Assembly: GCA_045632525.1 (NCBI GenBank) | Contig: JAZQWV010000051.1 | Coordinates: 1-22,642, forward strand | DNA from: Fimenecus sp045632525 | GTDB lineage: Bacteria; Bacillota; Clostridia; Oscillospirales; Acutalibacteraceae | DNA length: 22,642 nucleotides | Reading direction: 5' to 3' | Shown: piece by piece, positions 1 through 8,225 of the stretch | How positions within the stretch are numbered: position 1 is the stretch's first letter | Layout of the letters: each line of letters starts with the position of its first letter | Translations under genes and position numbers: made by a program | The notes under the pieces: model-generated | The model's database searches: none | Seen by the model: only the letters and a program-made list of their open reading frames with translations | Told to the model about the DNA's origin: nothing

Positions 1-462
1 CTTGTTGGTATCAATCTTCTTCGTGAGGGTCTTGATATTCCTGAGGTGTCGTTAATTGCAATTCTCGACGCTGACAAAGAAGGCTTTCTTCGTTCTGAAA
101 CATCACTTATTCAGATTATCGGTCGTACTGCACGAAATGCAAACGGTCACGTTATTATGTACGCTGATTCTGTAACTAATTCTATGGAAAGAGCTATAAG
201 TGAAACATATCGTCGTCGTGAAATTCAGATTGCTTATAATAAAGAGCACGGAATTGTTCCGAAAACTATTACAAAGGATGTCCGTGAAATCCTCGAAATT
301 TCAAGTCGTGATAATAAGGGTAAGAAAAAGATGAGCAGAGATGAAAAACAGAAGCTTATTATCCGTCTTACTGAAGAAATGAAGGCTGCTGCAAAAATTC
401 TTGAATTTGAACATGCTGCATACTTAAGAGATAAAATTGAAAAGCTGAAATCGGAGAAATAA
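1..462 (+). CDS. uvrB: UvrABC system protein B (3' end, 5' part outside window)
   Basis: This is the C-terminal part of the excision-repair helicase that verifies DNA damage and recruits UvrC. The reading frame is open from base 1, so the gene is cut by the window edge and about 153 residues remain. They begin with the highly conserved UvrB stretch LVGINLLREGLDIPEVS. Next comes helicase motif VI (QIIGRTARN, around residues 38-46), which binds ATP, and then the YRRREIQIAYNKEHGI region. The last 35 residues or so form the UVR motif (EEMKAAAKILEFEHAAYLRDKI), a helical hairpin that contacts UvrA and UvrC. The stop codon is directly followed by the uvrA ATG, so the two genes are almost certainly co-transcribed. 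The identification is very secure. Any SOS operator would lie upstream of the window. Confidence 0.97.
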   Translation, partial: LVGINLLREGLDIPEVSLIAILDADKEGFLRSETSLIQIIGRTARNANGHVIMYADSVTNSMERAISETYRRREIQIAYNKEHGIVPKTITKDVREILEISSRDNKGKKKMSRDEKQKLIIRLTEEMKAAAKILEFEHAAYLRDKIEKLKSEK

Positions 463-3282
463 ATGATACACGATAAAATTATTGTTAAAGGCGCAAAAGA
501 GAATAATCTCAAGAATATTGATGTTGAAATTCCCAGAGATAAACTTGTAGTTTTTACAGGACTTTCAGGTTCTGGTAAATCATCATTGGCTTTTGATACA
601 ATCTATGCAGAGGGGCAAAGACGCTATATAGAGTCATTATCTTCTTATGCAAGAATGTTCTTGGGTCAGATGGAAAAACCTAATGTTGAGTCAATTGAAG
701 GGCTTTCTCCCGCTATTTCAATTGACCAGAAAACAACATCAAAAAATCCTCGTTCAACTGTGGGAACTGTAACAGAAATTTATGATTATTTGAGACTTTT
801 ATATGCTCGAATTGGTATCCCACATTGTCCTGTTTGTGGCAGAGAAATAAAACAACAAACGGTTGACCAAATTGTTGATAGTATTATGAGTTTGCCTGAA
901 GGCACAAAATTTCAAATTCTTTCACCAGTTGTTCGTGGTAAAAAAGGTGAGCATGCTAAAGAACTTGCAAATGCTTTAAAAGCAGGTTTTGTAAGAGCGC
1001 GAATTGATGGTGAAGTTACAGAAATTGTTGAAGATATGAAACTTCCCAAAACTTATAAACATACTATCGAAATTATTGTCGACCGACTTGTTGTTAAAGA
1101 TGGAATCCGCACAAGACTTGCAGACTCAATTGAAACAACAACTGAACATTCAGGTGGTAATGTAATAATTGATGTAATTGGCGATAAAGAGTATCTTTAT
1201 TCGCTTAATTATGCTTGTCCTGAACATGGAATTAGTGTTGATGAATTATCTCCACGAATGTTTTCGTTCAATAATCCTTATGGAGCTTGTCCGACTTGTA
1301 CGGGCTTAGGCACATTTTTAAAGGTTAGTCCTGACCTTGTAATACCAAATAAAAATCTTTCTATTAGCGAAGGTGCAATCTGTGCTAGCGGTTGGGGAAA
1401 AGCCGAAAAAGGCTCAATTGCGGCTATGTATTATAATGCCATTGGTAATGAATACGGTTTTACACTTAAAACTCCAATAAAAGATATTTCACAAGACGGA
1501 TTAAACGCAATTCTTTATGGTACAAATCATAAAATGAAAATGACTCGCTCAACTCTTTATGGTTCTGGCACATATATGTCTGAGTTTGAGGGTGTTATCA
1601 ATAATCTTGAAAGAAGATATAAAGAGACAACAAGCGATTGGGCAAGATGGGAAATTGAGCAGGTTATGACTGCGTGCAGATGTCCTGATTGTAATGGCAC
1701 AAGACTTAAACCTGAAATTTTGTCTGTTACGGTTGGTGGCAAGAATATAAGTGAATTCTGTGATATGTCAATTACAGATGCCATTGACTTTGTTAATAAT
1801 TTAGAATTAAGTGAAAAAGATAAATTTATTTCTAAATCAATTTTAAAAGAAATCAATAGTCGACTTAATTTTTTGAAAAGTGTTGGACTTGAATATCTCA
1901 CACTTTCTCGTTCTTCAGGAACTTTGTCGGGTGGTGAGAGTCAGCGAATTAGACTTGCAACACAGATAGGCTCTTCGCTCATGGGTGTTGTATATATTCT
2001 TGATGAACCAAGTATTGGTTTGCATCAACGCGATAACGATAAGCTTCTTGCCACATTAGAAAGACTACGCGATTTGGGTAATACTCTTATTGTTGTTGAA
2101 CACGACGAAGATACAATGCGTTCTGCCGATTATATCGTTGATATTGGTCCTGGTGCAGGTGTTCATGGTGGTGAAGTTGTTTGCGTTGGAACAGTTGATG
2201 ATATTATAAATTGTAAAGAATCTATTACAGGTAAATATCTTTCTGGTGAAAGAAAAATACCAGTACCAGAAAAACGCAGAAATGGCAATGGTAATGTGTT
2301 AACGATTAAAGGTGCTCGTGAGAACAATCTTAAAAAAATTGATGTTAGTTTACCACTTGGGTGCTTTAACTGTGTAACAGGTGTGTCAGGTTCGGGCAAA
2401 TCATCACTTATAAATGAAATACTTTATAAACATCTTGCAAACGAACTTAATAATGCTAAAAAACCAACTGGTGATTTCGTTTCAATGGATGGAATTGAGT
2501 TCTTGGATAAAGTAATTAATATTGACCAATCTCCAATTGGAAGAACTCCAAGGTCAAATCCTGCAACATATACAGGTGTGTTCACTGACATTCGAGAATT
2601 ATTTGCATCTACACAAGAATCAAAAATTCGTGGTTACAACTCGGGTCGATTTTCTTTTAATGTTAAAGGTGGTCGTTGTGAAGCTTGTGAAGGTGATGGC
2701 ATTGTTAAGATTGAGATGCATTTCTTGGCAGATGTTTATGTGCCTTGTGAAGTGTGTAATGGTGCAAGATATAATCGTGAAACACTTGAAGTTAAATATA
2801 AAGGTAAAAGTATTTTTGATGTTCTTGAAATGACGGTAGAAGAAGCACTCAGCTTTTTTGAAAATATTCCTAAGATTAAGCGAAAATTACAAACCTTATA
2901 TGATGTAGGATTAGGTTATGTAAAACTCGGACAATCTGCTACAACCCTTTCAGGTGGTGAGGCGCAACGAGTTAAACTTGCAACTGAACTTTCAAAGCGT
3001 TCTACCGGTAAAACCATTTATATCCTTGATGAACCAACCACAGGTTTGCATACGGCAGATGTGCATAAACTTATTGAAGTTCTTCAAAGAATAGTTGAGT
3101 CAGGCAATACAGTTGTTGTCATTGAGCATAATCTTGATGTGATTAAAACAGCGGATTATATTGTTGACTTAGGACCAGAAGGTGGCGACAAAGGTGGTAA
3201 GGTTGTTGTTTGTGGTACACCAGAAAAAGTTGCAAAATGTAAAAAATCATATACCGGAATGTATTTGAACAAAGTGTTATAG
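463..3282 (+). CDS. uvrA: UvrABC system protein A (excinuclease ABC ATPase)
   Basis: UvrA is the damage-sensing dimeric ABC ATPase that loads UvrB onto DNA lesions. The length of 939 residues is normal for the family. Two ABC modules are complete. The first has Walker A GLSGSGKSS (33-41), signature LSGGESQR from 489 and Walker B ILDEPS (512-517). The second has Walker A GVSGSGKSS (640-648), signature LSGGEAQR from 830 and Walker B ILDEPTTGLH from 854. The C-terminal zinc finger has four cysteines (739, 742, 762, 765). The finger in the first half reads C252-x2-H255 ... C276-x2-C279, so one ligand is His rather than Cys. A further CPVC motif lies in the UvrB-binding region. The start codon abuts the uvrB stop (TAAATG), with GGAGA inside the uvrB tail serving as ribosome-binding site. 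The gene ends in a strong terminator. Confidence 0.98.
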   Translation: MIHDKIIVKGAKENNLKNIDVEIPRDKLVVFTGLSGSGKSSLAFDTIYAEGQRRYIESLSSYARMFLGQMEKPNVESIEGLSPAISIDQKTTSKNPRSTVGTVTEIYDYLRLLYARIGIPHCPVCGREIKQQTVDQIVDSIMSLPEGTKFQILSPVVRGKKGEHAKELANALKAGFVRARIDGEVTEIVEDMKLPKTYKHTIEIIVDRLVVKDGIRTRLADSIETTTEHSGGNVIIDVIGDKEYLYSLNYACPEHGISVDELSPRMFSFNNPYGACPTCTGLGTFLKVSPDLVIPNKNLSISEGAICASGWGKAEKGSIAAMYYNAIGNEYGFTLKTPIKDISQDGLNAILYGTNHKMKMTRSTLYGSGTYMSEFEGVINNLERRYKETTSDWARWEIEQVMTACRCPDCNGTRLKPEILSVTVGGKNISEFCDMSITDAIDFVNNLELSEKDKFISKSILKEINSRLNFLKSVGLEYLTLSRSSGTLSGGESQRIRLATQIGSSLMGVVYILDEPSIGLHQRDNDKLLATLERLRDLGNTLIVVEHDEDTMRSADYIVDIGPGAGVHGGEVVCVGTVDDIINCKESITGKYLSGERKIPVPEKRRNGNGNVLTIKGARENNLKKIDVSLPLGCFNCVTGVSGSGKSSLINEILYKHLANELNNAKKPTGDFVSMDGIEFLDKVINIDQSPIGRTPRSNPATYTGVFTDIRELFASTQESKIRGYNSGRFSFNVKGGRCEACEGDGIVKIEMHFLADVYVPCEVCNGARYNRETLEVKYKGKSIFDVLEMTVEEALSFFENIPKIKRKLQTLYDVGLGYVKLGQSATTLSGGEAQRVKLATELSKRSTGKTIYILDEPTTGLHTADVHKLIEVLQRIVESGNTVVVIEHNLDVIKTADYIVDLGPEGGDKGGKVVVCGTPEKVAKCKKSYTGMYLNKVL

Positions 3283-3316
3283 AAAAAGTCCCTTTCAATT
3301 TTGAAAGGGACTTTTT
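3283..3316. terminator. Bidirectional terminator between uvrA and the yfhO-family gene
   Basis: A perfect 16-base inverted repeat (AAAAAGTCCCTTTCAA at 3283-3298 and its complement at 3301-3316) starts directly after the uvrA stop codon. A GC-containing core is flanked by A residues on one side and T residues on the other, so it reads as a rho-independent terminator on both strands. It should end transcripts from uvrBA and from the convergent membrane-protein gene, whose stop codon is at 3318. Confidence 0.92.
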
Positions 3317-3317
3317 G

Positions 3318-6077
3318 TTATTCATTAGAATCAAATTCAATAATTATTTCTTCATCAATTAAATCATCTTGTGATGTTTTGGCGTTTAAAGCTCTTTCCC
3401 AAAGGGTTTCTTTCTTATTTTTATATGTTAAAAGTTTTTTCTCTCTTAATATTAATCTTATAAACAAAAGAAGAACGAAAATGCCTGAAATAATTAATGT
3501 TTCATTTAAGAATTTTGCTTGATAAACAAATTTAATTGAGTGCTCACCACTAATTGTTTTTACGCCTAATAAACTGTCAGAAATTTGAACTAAATCGTCT
3601 TTCTTGACTTTTTCTCCGTCGATATAGACATTCCAACCAACATCATAAGGGATTGTTGTGAAAAGTATTTCATCTTTTTCAGCAACAAAAGCTCCTTCAA
3701 TTGTTGTGTCGTTAAATTTTGTGTATTCAAGTTGACCATTTTCGAGTTTTTCATATCCTTCAATGAATTTGTCTTGATTTACATTGAATGCAACAAAATC
3801 GACGTTCGCGTATGTCACACCATCTTTTAAAGGCATTTCAATTGAGATAGTTTCGCCAATTTCATGTTTGCCAAGGTCTAAAATATATCCATCAATAACA
3901 TTCATTGTATTGCTATAACTTGGTGAAAGTATTGAAACAGTATCAAGATTTCTTGAATATACATAGATATATATGTTTCTGTTGTCCTTTGCAGTTATCT
4001 CAATAGTTAACGAACCATCAAATTCATCAGATATTTTGTTCATAACAAATGAACCAGTTTTAACAAGCTCTCTGTCTAACGAGAGAATATTGCCATATAT
4101 AATTTCAAAATCATCTATTTTTTCATATATTCCCTCAATGCCTGTTGTTGTTTGGAATAAATCTTCTTGTGCTATTACAGGGTTGTCAGCAACAGAAGCA
4201 TCCCAATCTAAAACATCTTGTGACACAGGGTAGGCAATATTAAGCATATAATTGTTTTCATATGCAATGAATGTGTTATTACTATTTTTTGCTGTGTAAT
4301 ATTCACCCTCTGCGAGATAATCACTCTTGTCATAGAGATATTTTAATGAAAACATTGAGTTGTAAACTGGTGTTTGTGGATTATAAGTGAAACTGTTTAT
4401 TTTATTGCCATAAAGACCTATATATTTTTGTAAATTAGCAACTTTTTCATAGGCCATTGATGAGAATATTGATACGCCATTATAGTCATACCAACTTGGG
4501 TCCATTCTAGCTCTGTTTTTTGTAATTTCTTCTCTATAGAATAAACTGTCATCAGCTTCTGTAATTGATGTTTGAAGCGCCTTAAAATCGTCATAATCAC
4601 TTGAAAATGACTCTTTAGACTGATTTGCAACATAGTGGTCTGTATTGGCTGTAATTGACTCTGCAGCCACAGAGCACACAAGCATAACTGACAATGCAAA
4701 AGCTTGATTTTTCTTGCTTGTAATAAGTCCAAGAACAATTGTGAAAAGAAACACAAATACAATGCTTATATAAATTGTTGAGTCAGTTACTTTATTAGTA
4801 GGCATTTCTTGAACTAAAACAATATATGCAATAATTGCAATACCAACTGCAAGTATTTGTTTCTTATTAAATTCATAAATATTTTTAAGCACTTTTGCAG
4901 CCATAACAATCAAAATAAATGAATACATAAATGACTGTCTATATGGCAAATCGTTTGGAAAATGTAATCCGTGCCAGAAAAAGTTAAAATAGTTTAAGTT
5001 GAAACTGAAATACATTACAGCAAGTAAAACTGCAGATGCTGCTTTTTCAGTTGCCGAGATTTTGTTTGAGAACATATAAAGTGGAAGTAAAATAATAGTT
5101 AAAATTCCACAATACACATTTGGTAAAACATCATCACCGCTACTTCTAATTGTTGGCTCAAGACTTGCGATATGATTAGAAATAAAGTCAAATATATTAA
5201 AATAAAAATTTTGTTCTGTTGGTGCACTTCCGGTTGTTGCAGATGATGACTGTAAAACAAAAGCCAATGGAACAAGCATAAACGATAAAACTAAACCTGC
5301 TCCAAGTGATGAAAAAGCAAATTTTAAACCGCTACGGAAGAAAAATGAGTTTGCAAGTTTATCTATAAACAGTTCACCTTTTGGTAAATGTTTCTTTTTC
5401 TTGCTGATTTCGTCTAATGAGCATATATAATAGTAAATGAAATATATGCAAGAGAAGATACACAACATAAAGCCAATATAGTAATTTGAGAAGATGGCAA
5501 GAATTAATGAAATGAAATATGTTCTTGTTTTACCACTATTAATAATTTGTTCAATACCAAGAATAATGAATGGAAGCAGATACATAGCATCAATCCACAT
5601 AACATTCCAGTAATATGCGATGAAATAGCCACAAAAAGCATATAACACACCAAAAGCTGAACTATATAATGAATTCATATTCTGTGATTTTTTCAAATAG
5701 TTTGCCATCGACATAGAACTTAAAACACATTTTATAGCAATCATTGCTGCAACTGCTTCAAAAGTGTTTTTAAGACCAAAAAGCAAAACTATAAATGCAA
5801 TCGGGCTTGATAAATAGTTATAAAAGTTACCTAAAAATGAGCTTCCAAGTCCTGTGTTCCAAGAATATATCAAAGATTCACCTGATACAAGGCGGTCATA
5901 AAGTTCTGTGAATAGCGGACCATATTGATGATATAAATCCATTCTGTATATAGTTCTGTCACCGAAAGGGATTATTTCATAACAAAAATATACAAGTAAT
6001 ATTATGAATAGGGCAATTCCGCCAGATATGAATGTGAATTTGTTATCACAAATTTTGTTCTTAATATTTTTTAACAT
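3318..6077 (-). CDS. YfhO-family polytopic membrane protein, putative GT-C-type glycosyltransferase
   Basis: The 919-residue protein has a short basic N-terminus, a first membrane helix (about 15-35), many further hydrophobic helices to about residue 470, a long hydrophilic extracytoplasmic region, one more helix near 855-875 and an acidic cytoplasmic tail. The first outer loop has DRTIYRMDLYHQYGPLF, with an Asp (47) before a DLYHQY motif and, further on, a WNTGLGSSFLGNFYNY-type segment. Both are characteristic of the YfhO family (GT-C fold). In B. subtilis, YfhO works with CsbB to add GlcNAc to lipoteichoic acid from an undecaprenyl-phosphate donor. By inference this protein glycosylates a cell-surface polymer; donor and acceptor are not visible here. 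The ATG at 6077 has a GAAAGGTG ribosome-binding site and a well-formed promoter just upstream. No partner glycosyltransferase gene is adjacent. It is transcribed against both neighbours, as a single-gene unit. Confidence 0.85.
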   Translation of the reverse strand: MLKNIKNKICDNKFTFISGGIALFIILLVYFCYEIIPFGDRTIYRMDLYHQYGPLFTELYDRLVSGESLIYSWNTGLGSSFLGNFYNYLSSPIAFIVLLFGLKNTFEAVAAMIAIKCVLSSMSMANYLKKSQNMNSLYSSAFGVLYAFCGYFIAYYWNVMWIDAMYLLPFIILGIEQIINSGKTRTYFISLILAIFSNYYIGFMLCIFSCIYFIYYYICSLDEISKKKKHLPKGELFIDKLANSFFFRSGLKFAFSSLGAGLVLSFMLVPLAFVLQSSSATTGSAPTEQNFYFNIFDFISNHIASLEPTIRSSGDDVLPNVYCGILTIILLPLYMFSNKISATEKAASAVLLAVMYFSFNLNYFNFFWHGLHFPNDLPYRQSFMYSFILIVMAAKVLKNIYEFNKKQILAVGIAIIAYIVLVQEMPTNKVTDSTIYISIVFVFLFTIVLGLITSKKNQAFALSVMLVCSVAAESITANTDHYVANQSKESFSSDYDDFKALQTSITEADDSLFYREEITKNRARMDPSWYDYNGVSIFSSMAYEKVANLQKYIGLYGNKINSFTYNPQTPVYNSMFSLKYLYDKSDYLAEGEYYTAKNSNNTFIAYENNYMLNIAYPVSQDVLDWDASVADNPVIAQEDLFQTTTGIEGIYEKIDDFEIIYGNILSLDRELVKTGSFVMNKISDEFDGSLTIEITAKDNRNIYIYVYSRNLDTVSILSPSYSNTMNVIDGYILDLGKHEIGETISIEMPLKDGVTYANVDFVAFNVNQDKFIEGYEKLENGQLEYTKFNDTTIEGAFVAEKDEILFTTIPYDVGWNVYIDGEKVKKDDLVQISDSLLGVKTISGEHSIKFVYQAKFLNETLIISGIFVLLLFIRLILREKKLLTYKNKKETLWERALNAKTSQDDLIDEEIIIEFDSNE

Positions 6078-6109
6078 TAAAAAACACCTTTCAAAAATTA
6101 TTAATATTT

Positions 6110-6138
6110 AGTATATCATATTGAGTTTTGCATTTCAA
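6110..6138 (-). promoter_or_regulatory. Sigma-A promoter of the yfhO-family gene
   Basis: Reading the minus strand, TTGAAA (6138-6133) is followed after exactly 17 nt by TATACT (6115-6110). A TG dinucleotide one base before the -10 box gives an extended -10. Transcription would start near 6103, leaving a leader of about 25 nt that contains the GAAAGGTG ribosome-binding site. The match implies vegetative expression of this gene, unlike the divergent sporulation operon. Confidence 0.8.
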
Positions 6139-6192
6139 GAAAGTTTTGTTCTAAGAGGGGACAAGTAATCATAATATTACCGAGGTGATTTT

Positions 6193-7200
6193 ATGGACAA
6201 AACTTTTATGAGAAGTTTTAATTATACGGTTTCATTTATTTCACCAAGAATTAAAAAAATAATTGAAGAATTAAGTGAAGCAACAATTGAGAATATTCAA
6301 GAAATAAGGTTGAGAAAAAACAAGCCCGTCGTGATTGTAAGCAATGGTGAGTCGAGCTTTTTGACATCAAATTCAAAAACAACTTATATCGTGTCAAATA
6401 ACTGCGTTATACCAACTGAAAACGAACTTGTTGATACTATAAACAAAATGTGCGGATATTCAATGCATACGCAAACCGAAAATATTTCAAATGGGTTTAT
6501 TACTCTAAAAAATGGTTCAAGAATTGGTCTTTCAGGTACAGCTGTTTATGAAGAAAAACATATAAAATCGGTTAAAGATATCAATTCAATTAATATAAGA
6601 ATACCGCGTAATATATTAAATATTTCTGATAGCGTTTTTGATTATTTTCAGTCAAATGGATTGAAAAACATTTTGATTGTTGGACCACCTAACTGTGGTA
6701 AAACAACTGTGTTAAAGGATATTGCATATCAACTTTCTTCGGGAAGAATGGGCAAGTATTATAAAGTCTGCATTGTGGATGAAAGAAACGAGATTTCGAA
6801 CAATGATTTTTCAGGGCCAAACACCGATGTTTTATCGGGTTTTGAAAAGGATAGGGGCATAACAATCGCCATGCGTACACTTTCACCCGATTTTATTGTT
6901 TGTGATGAGATAAGTAGTGCTAATGAAGTTTTAAAAATTATTGACGGAATGAATTCGGGAATTAAATTTATTCTATCGCTTCATTCAAGTGATTTAGAAG
7001 AGTTGAAAAGAAAAAATATATTTAAGTTACTGGTTGGCGAAGCGGATTTTGATACAGTTGTTTTATTATCAGATTCAAGCAAACCAGGGGTAATTTCAAA
7101 TATCTATACGATAGAAAGACAAGAAAATGAGATTTGTTTTTGCAAGCACAGTTTTAATAACAAGTTTTCTGATAACTTTGTATTTGACAAAGCAAACTAA
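6193..7200 (+). CDS. spoIIIAA: Stage III sporulation protein AA (AAA+/secretion-type ATPase)
   Basis: SpoIIIAA is the cytoplasmic ATPase of the SpoIIIA-SpoIIQ channel, made in the mother cell and related to the ATPases of type II and IV secretion machines. The 335-residue protein has Walker A GPPNCGKTT (164-172), a conserved VDERNEI element (195-201), an IAMRTLSPDFIV helix region and a CDE motif (237-239) serving as Walker B. The N-terminal IQEIRLRKNKPV segment is typical of the family. The start is fixed by a GAGGTG site at 6182-6187. It heads the eight-gene spoIIIA operon and overlaps spoIIIAB by 74 nt. In B. subtilis the operon is driven by sigma-E; no convincing sigma-E site was found here. 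The identification is secure from motif, size and gene order. Confidence 0.95.
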   Translation: MDKTFMRSFNYTVSFISPRIKKIIEELSEATIENIQEIRLRKNKPVVIVSNGESSFLTSNSKTTYIVSNNCVIPTENELVDTINKMCGYSMHTQTENISNGFITLKNGSRIGLSGTAVYEEKHIKSVKDINSINIRIPRNILNISDSVFDYFQSNGLKNILIVGPPNCGKTTVLKDIAYQLSSGRMGKYYKVCIVDERNEISNNDFSGPNTDVLSGFEKDRGITIAMRTLSPDFIVCDEISSANEVLKIIDGMNSGIKFILSLHSSDLEELKRKNIFKLLVGEADFDTVVLLSDSSKPGVISNIYTIERQENEICFCKHSFNNKFSDNFVFDKAN

Positions 7201-7636
7201 AAGCCATACAACATCAATAAGACAATGTGTTTTGATGGTTGAAAACATTGAAATTCAAATTAGTTATTCAAACCTAAAATTAGTAGATTTGATTAGTCAA
7301 CTTTCTGACAGTTCTAACTATAGCAACTTGCTTTTTCTCAATGAAATCAAGAGAAAAATGACGGATTTTAGTGATTTTAATATTGTTTGTAATGATGTAT
7401 TTAGTGATAAAAATATTATGGCTTTGTTTGATGTTGAAGATATCGAGCTTTTGAAAGGTTTCTTTGGTGGATTTGGAAAATCTGATGTTAATGGGCAAAT
7501 TTTAAACTGTAAAACCTACAAGGAATTTTTTAAACAAAAACTTTGTTTGTTAGAATCTCAAGAAAAAACAAAATGTAGAAGTCAGACTGCTGTCGCAGTT
7601 GGATTAGGTCTAATTTTTTCAATTGTAATTATTTAG
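7127..7636 (+). CDS. spoIIIAB: Stage III sporulation protein AB
   Basis: SpoIIIAB is a membrane protein of the SpoIIIA export complex, thought to play a role like GspF/PilC platform proteins. The 169-residue frame matches the family length (about 170). It has an N-terminal membrane helix (about 3-21), the conserved helical region beginning RQCVLMVENIEIQISY (32-47), an FFGGFGKSDVNGQ motif, and a short C-terminal hydrophobic segment after a charged stretch (residues 150-169). The ATG at 7127 lies inside spoIIIAA. The next in-frame ATG is at about codon 37 and would remove the membrane helix, so the 74-nt overlap appears real. The upstream ribosome-binding site is weak (AAGACAAG), so translation is probably coupled to spoIIIAA. 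Confidence 0.9.
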   Translation: MRFVFASTVLITSFLITLYLTKQTKSHTTSIRQCVLMVENIEIQISYSNLKLVDLISQLSDSSNYSNLLFLNEIKRKMTDFSDFNIVCNDVFSDKNIMALFDVEDIELLKGFFGGFGKSDVNGQILNCKTYKEFFKQKLCLLESQEKTKCRSQTAVAVGLGLIFSIVII

Positions 7637-7644
7637 GTGAAACA

Positions 7645-7839
7645 ATGGATATTACTTTTCTTTTTAAAATTGCAGGAATAGGGCTAATTGTTGCGGTGTT
7701 GCAACAGATGCTATCAAAAACTGGGCGTGAAGAATTTGCAACACTTACAGTATTGACAGGAATAATAGTAATAATCGCAATGATAATTCCTCAACTCAGC
7801 GAAGTGTTCGAAGAAATTGAATCAATTTTTAGTTTATGA
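7645..7839 (+). CDS. spoIIIAC: Stage III sporulation protein AC
   Basis: This very small (64 residues) protein has two membrane helices, about 5-22 and 33-50. Between them is a loop with the family-typical LQQMLSKTGREEFA segment (19-32). SpoIIIAC and SpoIIIAD are part of the membrane core of the mother-cell channel. A TTAGGTG ribosome-binding site sits 8 nt upstream of the ATG, just after the spoIIIAB stop. The stop overlaps the spoIIIAD start (ATGA). Position and length match SpoIIIAC of other spore formers. Confidence 0.93.
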   Translation: MDITFLFKIAGIGLIVAVLQQMLSKTGREEFATLTVLTGIIVIIAMIIPQLSEVFEEIESIFSL

Positions 7840-8225
7840 CGGTTTTAATTAAAATATCTGCAATAGCAATTGTTTTTATTTTCCTTTCTTTACTGCTAAA
7901 AAATAATAGTAATGAATTTATTTTTTTTATGAGAATAGCAGTAATTGTCATAATCTTTCTGGCTATTGGGGATGGTTTAAGCGAATTTATTTCAAGTGTA
8001 ATATATATGTTTTCTGCTCTTGAAATTGATGAATTGCATATAAAAACTCTTGTAAAAGTGGCTGGAATTTCAATTGTAGCAGATTTCATTTGTGATATTT
8101 TAAAAGATAATAATGAGAGTGCGCTTTCAAGAGTAGTTGAAATATCTGCAAAGCTATTTATTATAATATTGAGTTTTCCAATGATGAATAGTTTGGTAGC
8201 TTTTTGTGTTGAAATAATAAATTAA
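7836..8225 (+). CDS. spoIIIAD: Stage III sporulation protein AD
   Basis: The 129-residue hydrophobic protein has about four membrane segments. Its C-terminal half resembles SpoIIIAC and contains the conserved stretch LKVAGISIVADFICD-like (here LVKVAGISIVADFICDILKD, about 77-96) followed by ESALSRVVEISAKL. It is part of the SpoIIIA membrane complex. The start codon overlaps the spoIIIAC stop by 4 nt, and the stop is directly followed by the spoIIIAE ATG, so translation of the three genes is coupled. Confidence 0.93.
   Translation: MTVLIKISAIAIVFIFLSLLLKNNSNEFIFFMRIAVIVIIFLAIGDGLSEFISSVIYMFSALEIDELHIKTLVKVAGISIVADFICDILKDNNESALSRVVEISAKLFIIILSFPMMNSLVAFCVEIIN

Noticed and set aside
2522..2833. 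103-residue open frame inside uvrA on the same strand
   Set aside because: It is a shifted frame of the conserved UvrA second half, has no ribosome-binding site and no recognisable domain.
3301..3522. 73-residue plus-strand frame downstream of uvrA
   Set aside because: It starts within the bidirectional terminator and runs antisense to the 3' end of the yfhO-family gene; there is no ribosome-binding site.
6113..6180. Possible sigma-E promoter before spoIIIAA (TCATATT at 6116-6122; CATAATAT at 6170-6177)
   Set aside because: The TCATATT element has no good -10 partner at 13-15 nt, and CATAATAT is so close to the ribosome-binding site that the transcript would start inside it. Sigma-E control is expected from the family but not shown by the sequence.
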